From positions 62,001-126,000 of the forward strand of contig NZ_JACRAH010000042.1 in the NCBI RefSeq assembly GCF_016234775.1: DNA of 64,000 bases. The letters are read 5' to 3'. This DNA comes from Aquabacterium sp. Lineage in GTDB: Bacteria > Pseudomonadota > Gammaproteobacteria > Burkholderiales > Burkholderiaceae_C. Position 1 is the stretch's first letter, and every line of letters starts with the position of its first letter. The notes under the pieces were generated by a model. It was not told the DNA's origin. It made no database searches and saw only the letters and a program-made list of their open reading frames with translations. Made by a program: the position numbers and the translations under genes. This document shows positions 56,585 to 64,000 of this stretch, piece after piece.

Positions 56585-57430
56585 ATGCAAACAGAGTCCG
56601 TTGTCCTGCTGCACCGTCTGTTGCGCGCGCATCCGATCCTGGTGTTTGACGCTCAGGCACTGCCTAATTATCCCGCGATCAATCCAGATGACACCTGGGC
56701 TCTGGCCTGCGAGGCGCTGACTGACGATGCTGAGTATCTGCCGCGCCTGCTGGATCTGAACGATGTGTCGCAGGAGCACGCCATCCAATTGTTGGAGGCG
56801 TTGGATGGCGACAGCACGAACCTAGCATTTCCGCCACTGCTCTTGGGTAACATCCAGGCCGGTGCTGACTTGGGCCGCTGGGCACTCACGCAGGTCACCA
56901 AAGCCCCGGATGGTAGTCGGCACTGGTTGCGATGGCACGACGTGCGCGTCTGGGCGCACCTTCTTTGGATTGCCAGGCCAGAGCAGTTGGCGGCACTGGT
57001 GCGACCAGCTCATTCCGTTGGTTGGTATTGGTTGGGGCAGTGGCACCAGACGACGATCCCTACGACGAGCAGCCCGACTACAAGAGTAGGGTGGTGTCAT
57101 GAGCAGTGGCAAGCGATCCAGGCTATCGGTGTGATCAACCGCGTGTTCAGCCAGACGGGCACCCCCGCACTGGCGGACTTGCCGAAGATAGCCCGGCAGA
57201 TCGTTGCGGCAGACACTGAGGCGCACGGCATGACGATGTGGGACATGCCCAGCCGCGTGGCCTTCGCCACCCATCAACTGAAGTGGGGGCCAGGATTTTG
57301 GCAGGCGGCGCCCTTTAGAAGCATCATGACTGCCGTCGCTACCAGTGACGCCACTTACGCCGAAGCCGTCTCATCGCAAGACGATGCTTTCTGGCCTGCC
57401 GTTTCAGAGGCGCTGGCCTCCACGGTATGA
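56585..57430 (+). CDS. DUF4123-like T6SS adaptor/chaperone
   Basis: MQTESVVLLHRLLRAHPILVFDAQALPNYPAINPDDTWAL...; sits between the VgrG fragment and the effector as is typical. Confidence 0.6.
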   Translation: MQTESVVLLHRLLRAHPILVFDAQALPNYPAINPDDTWALACEALTDDAEYLPRLLDLNDVSQEHAIQLLEALDGDSTNLAFPPLLLGNIQAGADLGRWALTQVTKAPDGSRHWLRWHDVRVWAHLLWIARPEQLAALVRPAHSVGWYWLGQWHQTTIPTTSSPTTRVGWCHEQWQAIQAIGVINRVFSQTGTPALADLPKIARQIVAADTEAHGMTMWDMPSRVAFATHQLKWGPGFWQAAPFRSIMTAVATSDATYAEAVSSQDDAFWPAVSEALASTV

Positions 57431-57458
57431 ACAAACAAAGATCAGGGAACACACCGTC

Positions 57459-59945
57459 ATGAACAACTGCGAGTTCTGCGACAAGAAGGGCTTGGCTGTA
57501 CTACCCGTTCGGCCAGCCATTGCTCCTGCAGGCGGCCACGCTCCAAAGGGCAACGCCGCCATGCTGTCCTGTGCGGACAGCATTCCTGTGGCCCCCGCTG
57601 ACTACACCTTGCGCCATCTCCGGCCAGGTTATCTCTACACCTACGACGAAGCAAGAAAGTGGCTGCATGCCTACGTGGTGACCGAGGGCGGCTACCTGTA
57701 CAAGCTGGACCCAGGTGAAACTGCGCCAGCGAAGCTGGCCTTTACCTGCGCGCCTGACAAATGCGGGACGGTGGCCAGTTGCGTGACCATTCCGGACGTC
57801 AAACGCGCCACCAAGGTTTGGTTCGGCTTTAGCGACGTGCAGTGGACGCCTGCCGTCATTGAGCGACACAAGGACGCGGCCTACCGCGCCAAACACATGG
57901 TCTGCCTGGATGTACAGGCATGGTTGGGCAGCAAGCATCACAAGGGTGCTGCCGACATCAGCCAGGTTGAGAAAGTGGTGGCTGAGTACGCGTTGAGCGA
58001 TGCGCAAGGCAAGTCCCTGGCGTTCACTGCTGGTGGCTTCAAGTCGAAAGCTTCAACCAGTCAAGCCTTGAAGGACCGCATCCCGGCCATCTCTCCTGCT
58101 GGTGGTTTGGTGCTGTCTATGCCCGACCCGGCAGGGGTGGCTACTGACATAGCTTTGCTCATGAAGCAGGCTACAGACAGATTCGTGAGCCACCCTACCC
58201 GCAAGCGGGAAGTGGCTGTCAGCTCCATGATTGATGGCATGGAAGAGGCAATCCGGACACAAGCGCAAAGAGACGAGCTGGATGCAGCCGAATCACTCGC
58301 AAACCAGCAAATGGCCAACGCTGGCGTCGGGCTCGTGTTTTCTAGCGTTCGGCAATCCATTGAGCGCACGCGGGATGTCACAGCTGGGGAACTCCAGCGT
58401 GCCTCAGACAATGGCTGGGGCAAATACACATGCAAATTTGACGGCAAGACGCGGGACGCATGGCGCAAGACATTTGAGCGCGAGCTCAAAGTTCACGATG
58501 AGATAGATGTAGCCCCACTAGCGCGGGCCCACGCATCGTGGATGAAGAGCGTGATCATGGCGCATTACTTCGAATGCAACTATGACGGCCAGAGTGCGGA
58601 ATCTGGGGCTGTATACGCAGGCGTCATGGGGCTGTGCATTGCTGCTACCCAGGACAAGGCGGCATGTAGCAAGCTCTATGAGGAGTGGCTTACGCAGGAC
58701 GCCAGCAAAAGACAGAACCTGCTTTTGCGTGCCATGTTGTTCAACCTGGACGAAGTCGCCAAGAAGGTCGACGACGCGGCGAAAGTCAGCATCGATCCTC
58801 GCCAGATCCCGTGGGACAACATTTTCGCTATTTACGCAAACGCAACGCAGAGGTTGTCTGCTGCTGCCTCCGATGCCGTGGCTCAGTTGGTGACTCAGGC
58901 CTTGGGCCCGCTTGCTCGCGTGCTGGACAAAGCTGCGGACGGCTGGGCCGGAGGGCGCGCTGCAGTGATGGCCCTGGGCTTGGTAGCGCAACATCCCGTG
59001 GTTATCTGCTCGGTAGAGGGTAGCAGGAAGACCATGCGTGCTGCCGTCATCAAGCAATTGCTTGCATCCGGTGGGCAAATCAAGAATCAACATCAGATGC
59101 AGCGGGCGGTCTCAGCGGAACTGCGCAGACTGAAAATACTCGGCACCAAAGTAGATGGTTCAGTCAAGCGCAAGTGGGTGGTGCTTGCAGACGCTGAAGC
59201 GATCAAACGCATGCCGCCTGGACTTGAGCCACAGCAACGAGCGGAGTGGCTTGCAAAGAGTATTCGCACCATGGACGATGTCGAAGCATTGAATCTCGGA
59301 CGTTGGCGACAGGTCATTAGCCAAAACGTACGGTTTGGCGTTGTAGCGGGCCTGTTTCAGTTCTATAGCTTGACCAAGGCTTTGGAAGATGATGCCCAAG
59401 CGATGGCAAACGACAAAACAGATTCCAGTCGGCGTTCATACGCAGCCATCGCTGCATTGGGTGTTACGACTGCGGATGTAATCGGACATGTGGTTCAGGC
59501 CAGGGCACTTCAGGGCATGAGGCTCGGCTCAGGGCTGGCATCTTTCAGTGGATCGGTGCTGAAGATCGTTGGTCGGCTTGGCGGGGCGGCTGTGGGCCTT
59601 GTCGTGGCGGGACTTGACGTTCTAAAAGGGAAAGAGTCGGCACAAGAAGGCCAAACTGGGCTGATGTGGCTCTATTACTCAACCGCATTCGTTGGCACAT
59701 CGCTTTCACTTGTACTTTTGGCTGCAACATTTCCTGCTGTTTCTGCCATTCTCGGGGCAGCGCTCGTTCCATTGGTTGCAATCCTCGTCGCGCTACTGAT
59801 TGGCATATCTCTCTGGATCGAATTTGTCAAAGATAATGCAATTCAGAACTGGTTGGAGAGATCTATTTGGGGTATCTTGCCTCAGCAACGTTACCCAGAC
59901 TATGAGACTGAGCAAAAAGAACTTCGTCTCGCTTTGAAGGCTTGA
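57459..59945 (+). CDS. T6SS effector, BTH_I2691/VasX-like pore-forming toxin
   Basis: 828 aa; N-term CEFCDKKGLAVLPVRPAIAP...LRHLRPGYLYTYDEARKWLHAYVVTEGGYLYKL; C-terminal cluster of hydrophobic helices. Confidence 0.8.
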   Translation: MNNCEFCDKKGLAVLPVRPAIAPAGGHAPKGNAAMLSCADSIPVAPADYTLRHLRPGYLYTYDEARKWLHAYVVTEGGYLYKLDPGETAPAKLAFTCAPDKCGTVASCVTIPDVKRATKVWFGFSDVQWTPAVIERHKDAAYRAKHMVCLDVQAWLGSKHHKGAADISQVEKVVAEYALSDAQGKSLAFTAGGFKSKASTSQALKDRIPAISPAGGLVLSMPDPAGVATDIALLMKQATDRFVSHPTRKREVAVSSMIDGMEEAIRTQAQRDELDAAESLANQQMANAGVGLVFSSVRQSIERTRDVTAGELQRASDNGWGKYTCKFDGKTRDAWRKTFERELKVHDEIDVAPLARAHASWMKSVIMAHYFECNYDGQSAESGAVYAGVMGLCIAATQDKAACSKLYEEWLTQDASKRQNLLLRAMLFNLDEVAKKVDDAAKVSIDPRQIPWDNIFAIYANATQRLSAAASDAVAQLVTQALGPLARVLDKAADGWAGGRAAVMALGLVAQHPVVICSVEGSRKTMRAAVIKQLLASGGQIKNQHQMQRAVSAELRRLKILGTKVDGSVKRKWVVLADAEAIKRMPPGLEPQQRAEWLAKSIRTMDDVEALNLGRWRQVISQNVRFGVVAGLFQFYSLTKALEDDAQAMANDKTDSSRRSYAAIAALGVTTADVIGHVVQARALQGMRLGSGLASFSGSVLKIVGRLGGAAVGLVVAGLDVLKGKESAQEGQTGLMWLYYSTAFVGTSLSLVLLAATFPAVSAILGAALVPLVAILVALLIGISLWIEFVKDNAIQNWLERSIWGILPQQRYPDYETEQKELRLALKA

Positions 59946-59949
59946 ATCC

Positions 59950-61026
59950 GTGAAGTTACATAACCGCATGTTTCGCCATCCTGCGGATCGACCATTGACG
60001 GAACTCGAAGAGTCACTTCAACTCAGGCAGACGCAACGACTTAACCTTGAACCGCGCCCACAGTTGTCCGTTGTAAAACTCAATTCAACTTTTCTGGAGT
60101 TGACTGACAGTGGTTACAACTGGAGGGGGGTGATTACGTGGTTTTGTGCTTTCGCCATTGCAATTCTTGGTGGTGGCATTGGATACGGAGCTATTGAACA
60201 TTTCCTCGGGGCGACAGGGTTGAGTGTCGAGGTCGCTAAAACGCCTTTGTGGTCAGTTGCTCTTGAGGTTGTTTTTGCTTTGTTGGTTGCGTGGATATTC
60301 TCAATACCTTTGCGACTGGAATCGTTTTCTTATACGCACTATCCAATTCGTTTCAATCGTAAGGCAAGAAAATTCTACGTTTTTCGCCCCAATGGACTAC
60401 ACCTCGTGGGTAACTGGGATGACTTATTCTTCACACTGTTTCGCACACCCATTTGGGATGAGTGGACCTTAATAGCCCACGTAATGGGTGCTGACAAGAA
60501 GACGGTCGTAGCATCATTTACTTTGCCCGCAACAGAGACGTTGATGCCTCAAGACCTGAATCCAGCCTATACGCACAACAACACGGTTTTTCGCCAAGAA
60601 GACTGCCTGCGCGGGCATTGGGAGTTTATTCGTCGCTATATGGAGGATGGGCCGCAAGATCTTCATCATCGCGTCAAATTTTGTATTCCTATCTCGGAGC
60701 ACAGGGAAACATACAGGTTCGGTCTTGAGCGGTTGTTTGCTAATTTGTCGGGGGCGCCGAAGGTTGCCATCCTGGCGCTGAGCCCACTTATTCTGCTTGT
60801 GTCGCCTTTCAGAGCATTTGCGATGCGAACTAGCAAGACCCCCGTTTGGTCTGAAGATATTGATGCTGAGTGCTTGGTGTTGCCTGGCGATCCTTACGCC
60901 ATTCAAGGCGACATCAGAGGCGACAAGGTTAAGATATTTAAATCTTCAACCACTACGTCGATCAAACAAGACAATCCGGAACGTGAACCAACTCCTTCTA
61001 GAAAGAAGAGTAAGAGGGGGAGGTAG
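59950..61026 (+). CDS. DUF6708-like membrane protein, candidate immunity protein
   Basis: Two N-terminal TMs, FSYTHYPIRFNRKARKFYVFRPNG; immediately follows the effector (4 bp gap). Confidence 0.6.
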   Translation: MKLHNRMFRHPADRPLTELEESLQLRQTQRLNLEPRPQLSVVKLNSTFLELTDSGYNWRGVITWFCAFAIAILGGGIGYGAIEHFLGATGLSVEVAKTPLWSVALEVVFALLVAWIFSIPLRLESFSYTHYPIRFNRKARKFYVFRPNGLHLVGNWDDLFFTLFRTPIWDEWTLIAHVMGADKKTVVASFTLPATETLMPQDLNPAYTHNNTVFRQEDCLRGHWEFIRRYMEDGPQDLHHRVKFCIPISEHRETYRFGLERLFANLSGAPKVAILALSPLILLVSPFRAFAMRTSKTPVWSEDIDAECLVLPGDPYAIQGDIRGDKVKIFKSSTTTSIKQDNPEREPTPSRKKSKRGR

Positions 61027-61066
61027 AGGTGATGCTGGGTCGATCTGGGGGAAGGTTCTGCGTTGC

Positions 61067-61867
61067 ATGAATATTCGGCGGAAAAATGACAAGTGGACTG
61101 CTCAAGGCGGTTGGAAAGTGCTTCCTGAAAACTTGTGCTCAGTCCTGTCTGGCGCGAGTTTGAGGTGCATCTATTTCTCGCGCCTCCCAAATGAACCGGA
61201 GTGCATAGAGAGCCGGGTTGCAGCTTGGATCCCTGATTTCCTGAAAGGGTCGATCCCGTTCTACAGAGTGGACTCGGGAGGATTGACTATTTCACCGCCG
61301 AGCAGGCTCGCTACATCCATTAAGTGGAGGGATATAGAACGGTCTATTGACTTCGCTCATGAAGTCAACACTGAGTACGAAGGATTGAAATCTGCCCCCA
61401 AGCTGCTAGTGCTTTACACTAAAGTAGGGGCTTGTGTTGTTCGTCAACGCCTTCCGCTTCCAAAAATTAGGGAACCTATTTTGGTTTCCGCGCATGAAAA
61501 TTCATGGGAAGTGAGTCGTGCAGCGTTGCTCCAGTTAATACGGAATGCGCCCGGGCAGGTTCGGGTATCAGCGAGCGTATTCGTAGATCTAGAAATTGAT
61601 CCTTACAGTTGGGAGCGAGCCAGCCTTCCGAGGTTTGCAACTCGCGCCTATTTGATCACTGTAGTAGTAGCTGCGGTCGCTGTCTGGCCTTGGCTTGATC
61701 AGCTCAGTCACTCTATTGTGTGGATTATTGCGACATTTCTTGTCTATGTACTCTTCATGTCGATGGTAGGGCAAGTAGTCGGTGCTTTGTTTCTACCCAT
61801 ATTCTTTGGTCCTGGCATTGTGTTTTGCGATCAAGAGGGCCTTTTTGAACAGCCGTCATCAAGTTGA
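61067..61867 (+). CDS. Hypothetical membrane protein, second candidate immunity/cargo
   Basis: MNIRRKNDKWTAQGGWKVLPENLC...; C-terminal TM pair (AYLITVVVAAVAVWPWL; IVWIIATFLVYVLFMSMVGQVVGALFLPIFFGPGI). Confidence 0.6.
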   Translation: MNIRRKNDKWTAQGGWKVLPENLCSVLSGASLRCIYFSRLPNEPECIESRVAAWIPDFLKGSIPFYRVDSGGLTISPPSRLATSIKWRDIERSIDFAHEVNTEYEGLKSAPKLLVLYTKVGACVVRQRLPLPKIREPILVSAHENSWEVSRAALLQLIRNAPGQVRVSASVFVDLEIDPYSWERASLPRFATRAYLITVVVAAVAVWPWLDQLSHSIVWIIATFLVYVLFMSMVGQVVGALFLPIFFGPGIVFCDQEGLFEQPSSS

Positions 61868-61929
61868 AAGACCTATTTCACGCATAGGCACCACAAATGT
61901 CTCTTTACTCGTGGACCTTGGAAAACTTT

Positions 61930-62304
61930 ATGAAAAAATCTATTTTTACGCGCCTCGCAATCCTCTCTCTGATCGCATCCGCAACAGGCTGTGCATCTGT
62001 TGCCGTCAGCAACGAGGCTATTGAGCAAAATACTGCCTTTACCCTCGGCTTGCCCAAGGGCAGCTTCACCATCTCGGACCGAGTGGATGACGGGGTGAAG
62101 TCCACCTACGTGGTCAAGACCAACGCTGGCAAGCAATACAGTTGCTACGTGACCGGCGCTGTGGGCATCACGGGCCGCGTTGTCTCTGATGCCATTTGCC
62201 AGGCACAACAAGGCAAGGCATCAGCCAAGCCTGCTGCGTCGGCTGGCGGCGGCGGTGCGGCTTCGTGCAACGCTTTGCTCAAAGCCGCAGGCAAGTGTCA
62301 GTGA
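61930..62304 (+). CDS. Small lipoprotein
   Basis: MKKSIFTRLAILSLIASATGCASVAVSN lipobox; mature domain ends in paired Cys segment CNALLKAAGKC. Confidence 0.75.
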   Translation: MKKSIFTRLAILSLIASATGCASVAVSNEAIEQNTAFTLGLPKGSFTISDRVDDGVKSTYVVKTNAGKQYSCYVTGAVGITGRVVSDAICQAQQGKASAKPAASAGGGGAASCNALLKAAGKCQ

Positions 62305-63050
62305 GTCGCATCTGACAGATGCGCTCCCTTTGCGCCATCGTCAATCAGCTTGGCGATGGCGCTGGGCGATACGCCCAATCGAAGGGCGCGGCTAAGCGCA
62401 CCCTCTAGCCGGGCCCACTCAGACGCAGATACTGTGTTGAACACCAGATCCCCAGCGGACAGATCAGCCAGTCGGGCCATCAACCCCTCCAGTAGTTCCT
62501 GATCGCCGACATCGACGGCCATTTGCTCGGCCATGGCCAGCAACGCATCTCGCGCGCTAGACAACGAGTCAGTTGGCACGTCGGACAGAGGTGTTCGGAA
62601 TGTGAGCACCCGATGGGCATGAATGGCTTGGCCCAAGTCTGCAGCGACGGTTGCGCTGGCAGTGATTTCAAGGCGAAGCCAGGCGTCGTTCACTTGCATG
62701 AACCGCGTCTTTGTCAGCGCTGGCTGCAAGTCTTGAAACAGCCATTTGGTGCCCTCATTGGTCAGCAGGGCATCCAGCACAGTTCTTGTGTCGCTCAGCA
62801 GGCCAGAGTCTTGCCACTGATGCAGGATGTCGCTACGTAGTTGGCCACCTTCTATGCCCAGGTGGTACAGCAACCCTGCAACCCGCTTGGCTGAGATCAC
62901 TTGCGCCTTGCCGCGCAGCCATACAGAAAGGTTGGCGGCGCGTATGTCTGTTGCCGCAGCAATGGCACTCAACGTGTCCCCCCGCAGGCGTATCAGGGCC
63001 GCGGCCACGATAGGCACTTGATCGTTGGTCAGCTTGGGCATGTCCGCCAT
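62298..63050 (-). CDS. HTH-type regulator-like protein
   Basis: LRGDTLSAIAAATDIRAANLSVWLRGKAQVISAKRVAGLLYHLG resembles an HTH; divergent from 63130 gene. Confidence 0.65.
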   Translation of the reverse strand: MADMPKLTNDQVPIVAAALIRLRGDTLSAIAAATDIRAANLSVWLRGKAQVISAKRVAGLLYHLGIEGGQLRSDILHQWQDSGLLSDTRTVLDALLTNEGTKWLFQDLQPALTKTRFMQVNDAWLRLEITASATVAADLGQAIHAHRVLTFRTPLSDVPTDSLSSARDALLAMAEQMAVDVGDQELLEGLMARLADLSAGDLVFNTVSASEWARLEGALSRALRLGVSPSAIAKLIDDGAKGAHLSDATH

Positions 63051-63098
63051 TTGGGTTTAACTGTAAATGACTATATCAAGTCCTTCTGCATCATTGGT

Positions 63099-63122
63099 GT
63101 TATAGTGAATTATAGTAATAAC
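63099..63122. promoter_or_regulatory. AT-rich candidate operator between divergent genes
   Basis: gttatagtgaattatagtaataac: terminal GTTAT/ATAAC plus repeated TTATAGT. Confidence 0.4.
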
Positions 63123-63129
63123 AGGGGTG

Positions 63130-64000
63130 ATGATGATCTCAAAAGGCTGCCGCTCCTTGCGCCGCAAAGAGTACCGGCTCGCGATTGATCAGTTGAGGCA
63201 ACGCCACCCTTGGCTGGCGCAGCAGATCGTGGAGCCCCCTCCAGGGCATTTGCGGGTGCTTGCGCACTTCTTGGCTCAATGCGAGTTGTTGATGGGTGAA
63301 ACGGGACATCAGAACCCGTTGATGCTGTGTGTGACCACGGTACGCGACAAGATGCTTCTGCGATGCGAGTTGACCAATGCGAGCATGCAGCGTGAGCGAG
63401 CCATCCAAGACATCACTGAGCAGGCGCGCGATGCTGCTCAATTGAGCTGTCCTGTCTGCGGGGCCCCCTCCATGGTCAGCGACGTGCATGCAGCACAAGG
63501 GCAGCGATGCATGGAGCACGCAGGTGTGGGCGGGCTTTTCGCCGAAGATGTCCGGCGCCACAGGCAAATGGCGCGACAACGCGGTGCGCAGCGGACGAGT
63601 CTCACCGTTGGCCACCGTGGTGATGAAGTCATGGTGCTGCTGCCGAAGACCGAGTCCGGCGAAGACGAGCAACAAGCCGCTGTCAGTTTGTTGTTGAGCT
63701 CGGCATCACCCTCAGACGCAGCAGAACCCTGTCCGACAGAGCCCACGGTGACGCTGCTGGAGTTAGCAGGGCTCAAGCGCTTCGTTGATCGCCATCGTCC
63801 GAAAGGTGATGACAAGTTGAGGCGTGCTCAGGCGATGGTTGAACGCATCAACACGGCAGGAAGTGAGCGCCGAAAGTTGGGAGTTCTCCCTTGTGACTGG
63901 CCCGCCGTGCTGGACGAGTTCATCCAAGCCTTCCCGAACTTCTTCGAACTGGCTGATCTGCTGCGTGACCACTTTGCCTTGTCGGCATTGGGCGATCAAA
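63130..64000 (+). CDS. Putative AAA-type ATPase N-terminal region, partial (runs off window)
   Basis: Open frame from ATG 63130: MMISKGCRSLRRKEYRLAIDQLRQRHPWLAQQ...CPVCGAPS...LGVLPCDWPAVLDEFIQAFPNFFELADLLRDHFALSALGDQ; pre-Walker FPNF...ALA layout as in Lon-like AAA proteins; absent from ORF track because no stop. Confidence 0.5.
   Translation, partial: MMISKGCRSLRRKEYRLAIDQLRQRHPWLAQQIVEPPPGHLRVLAHFLAQCELLMGETGHQNPLMLCVTTVRDKMLLRCELTNASMQRERAIQDITEQARDAAQLSCPVCGAPSMVSDVHAAQGQRCMEHAGVGGLFAEDVRRHRQMARQRGAQRTSLTVGHRGDEVMVLLPKTESGEDEQQAAVSLLLSSASPSDAAEPCPTEPTVTLLELAGLKRFVDRHRPKGDDKLRRAQAMVERINTAGSERRKLGVLPCDWPAVLDEFIQAFPNFFELADLLRDHFALSALGDQ

Noticed and set aside
49305-64000. Right attachment site of the element
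   Set aside because: No second copy of the tRNA-Pro 3' end noticed in the window; the boundary cannot be claimed

Overview
High-GC chromosomal window, probably a betaproteobacterium of the Burkholderiales (inferred from gene content). It has three parts. (1) ~1-23.3 kb: an exopolysaccharide locus with two exosortase-B-type genes, EpsI, EpsF (two paralogs), EpsG, EpsD, gmd, fcl, glycosyltransferases, a flippase, an acyltransferase, an O-antigen-ligase-like protein and a beta-helix protein. A DUF1800/DUF1501 pair is embedded in it and a rhombosortase-like gene follows. (2) ~24-49.2 kb: mostly core genes (glnE, yhdP-like, EIIA-Man/HPr, M48 protease, lemA, queC, fpr, proA, ubiH-like, ispB) ending at a tRNA-Pro(CGG). 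(3) 49.3-64 kb: an accessory element downstream of the tRNA. It carries an HTH-repA pair, a five-copy iteron array with a perfect DnaA box, a tyrosine recombinase, a helically phased 11-bp repeat array next to a long inverted repeat, uncharacterised membrane and HEXXH proteins, a T6SS cassette (VgrG C-terminal fragment, DUF4123-like adaptor, VasX/BTH_I2691-like effector, two candidate immunity proteins) and a divergent HTH / AAA-like gene pair that runs off the window. The most notable unexplained structures are the plasmid-like origin, the 11-bp phased array with its inverted repeat, a duplicated promoter-like motif in the element, and a compact four-helix candidate structured 5' UTR at 35460-35527. 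All calls come from reading translations and sequence; no database search was run.
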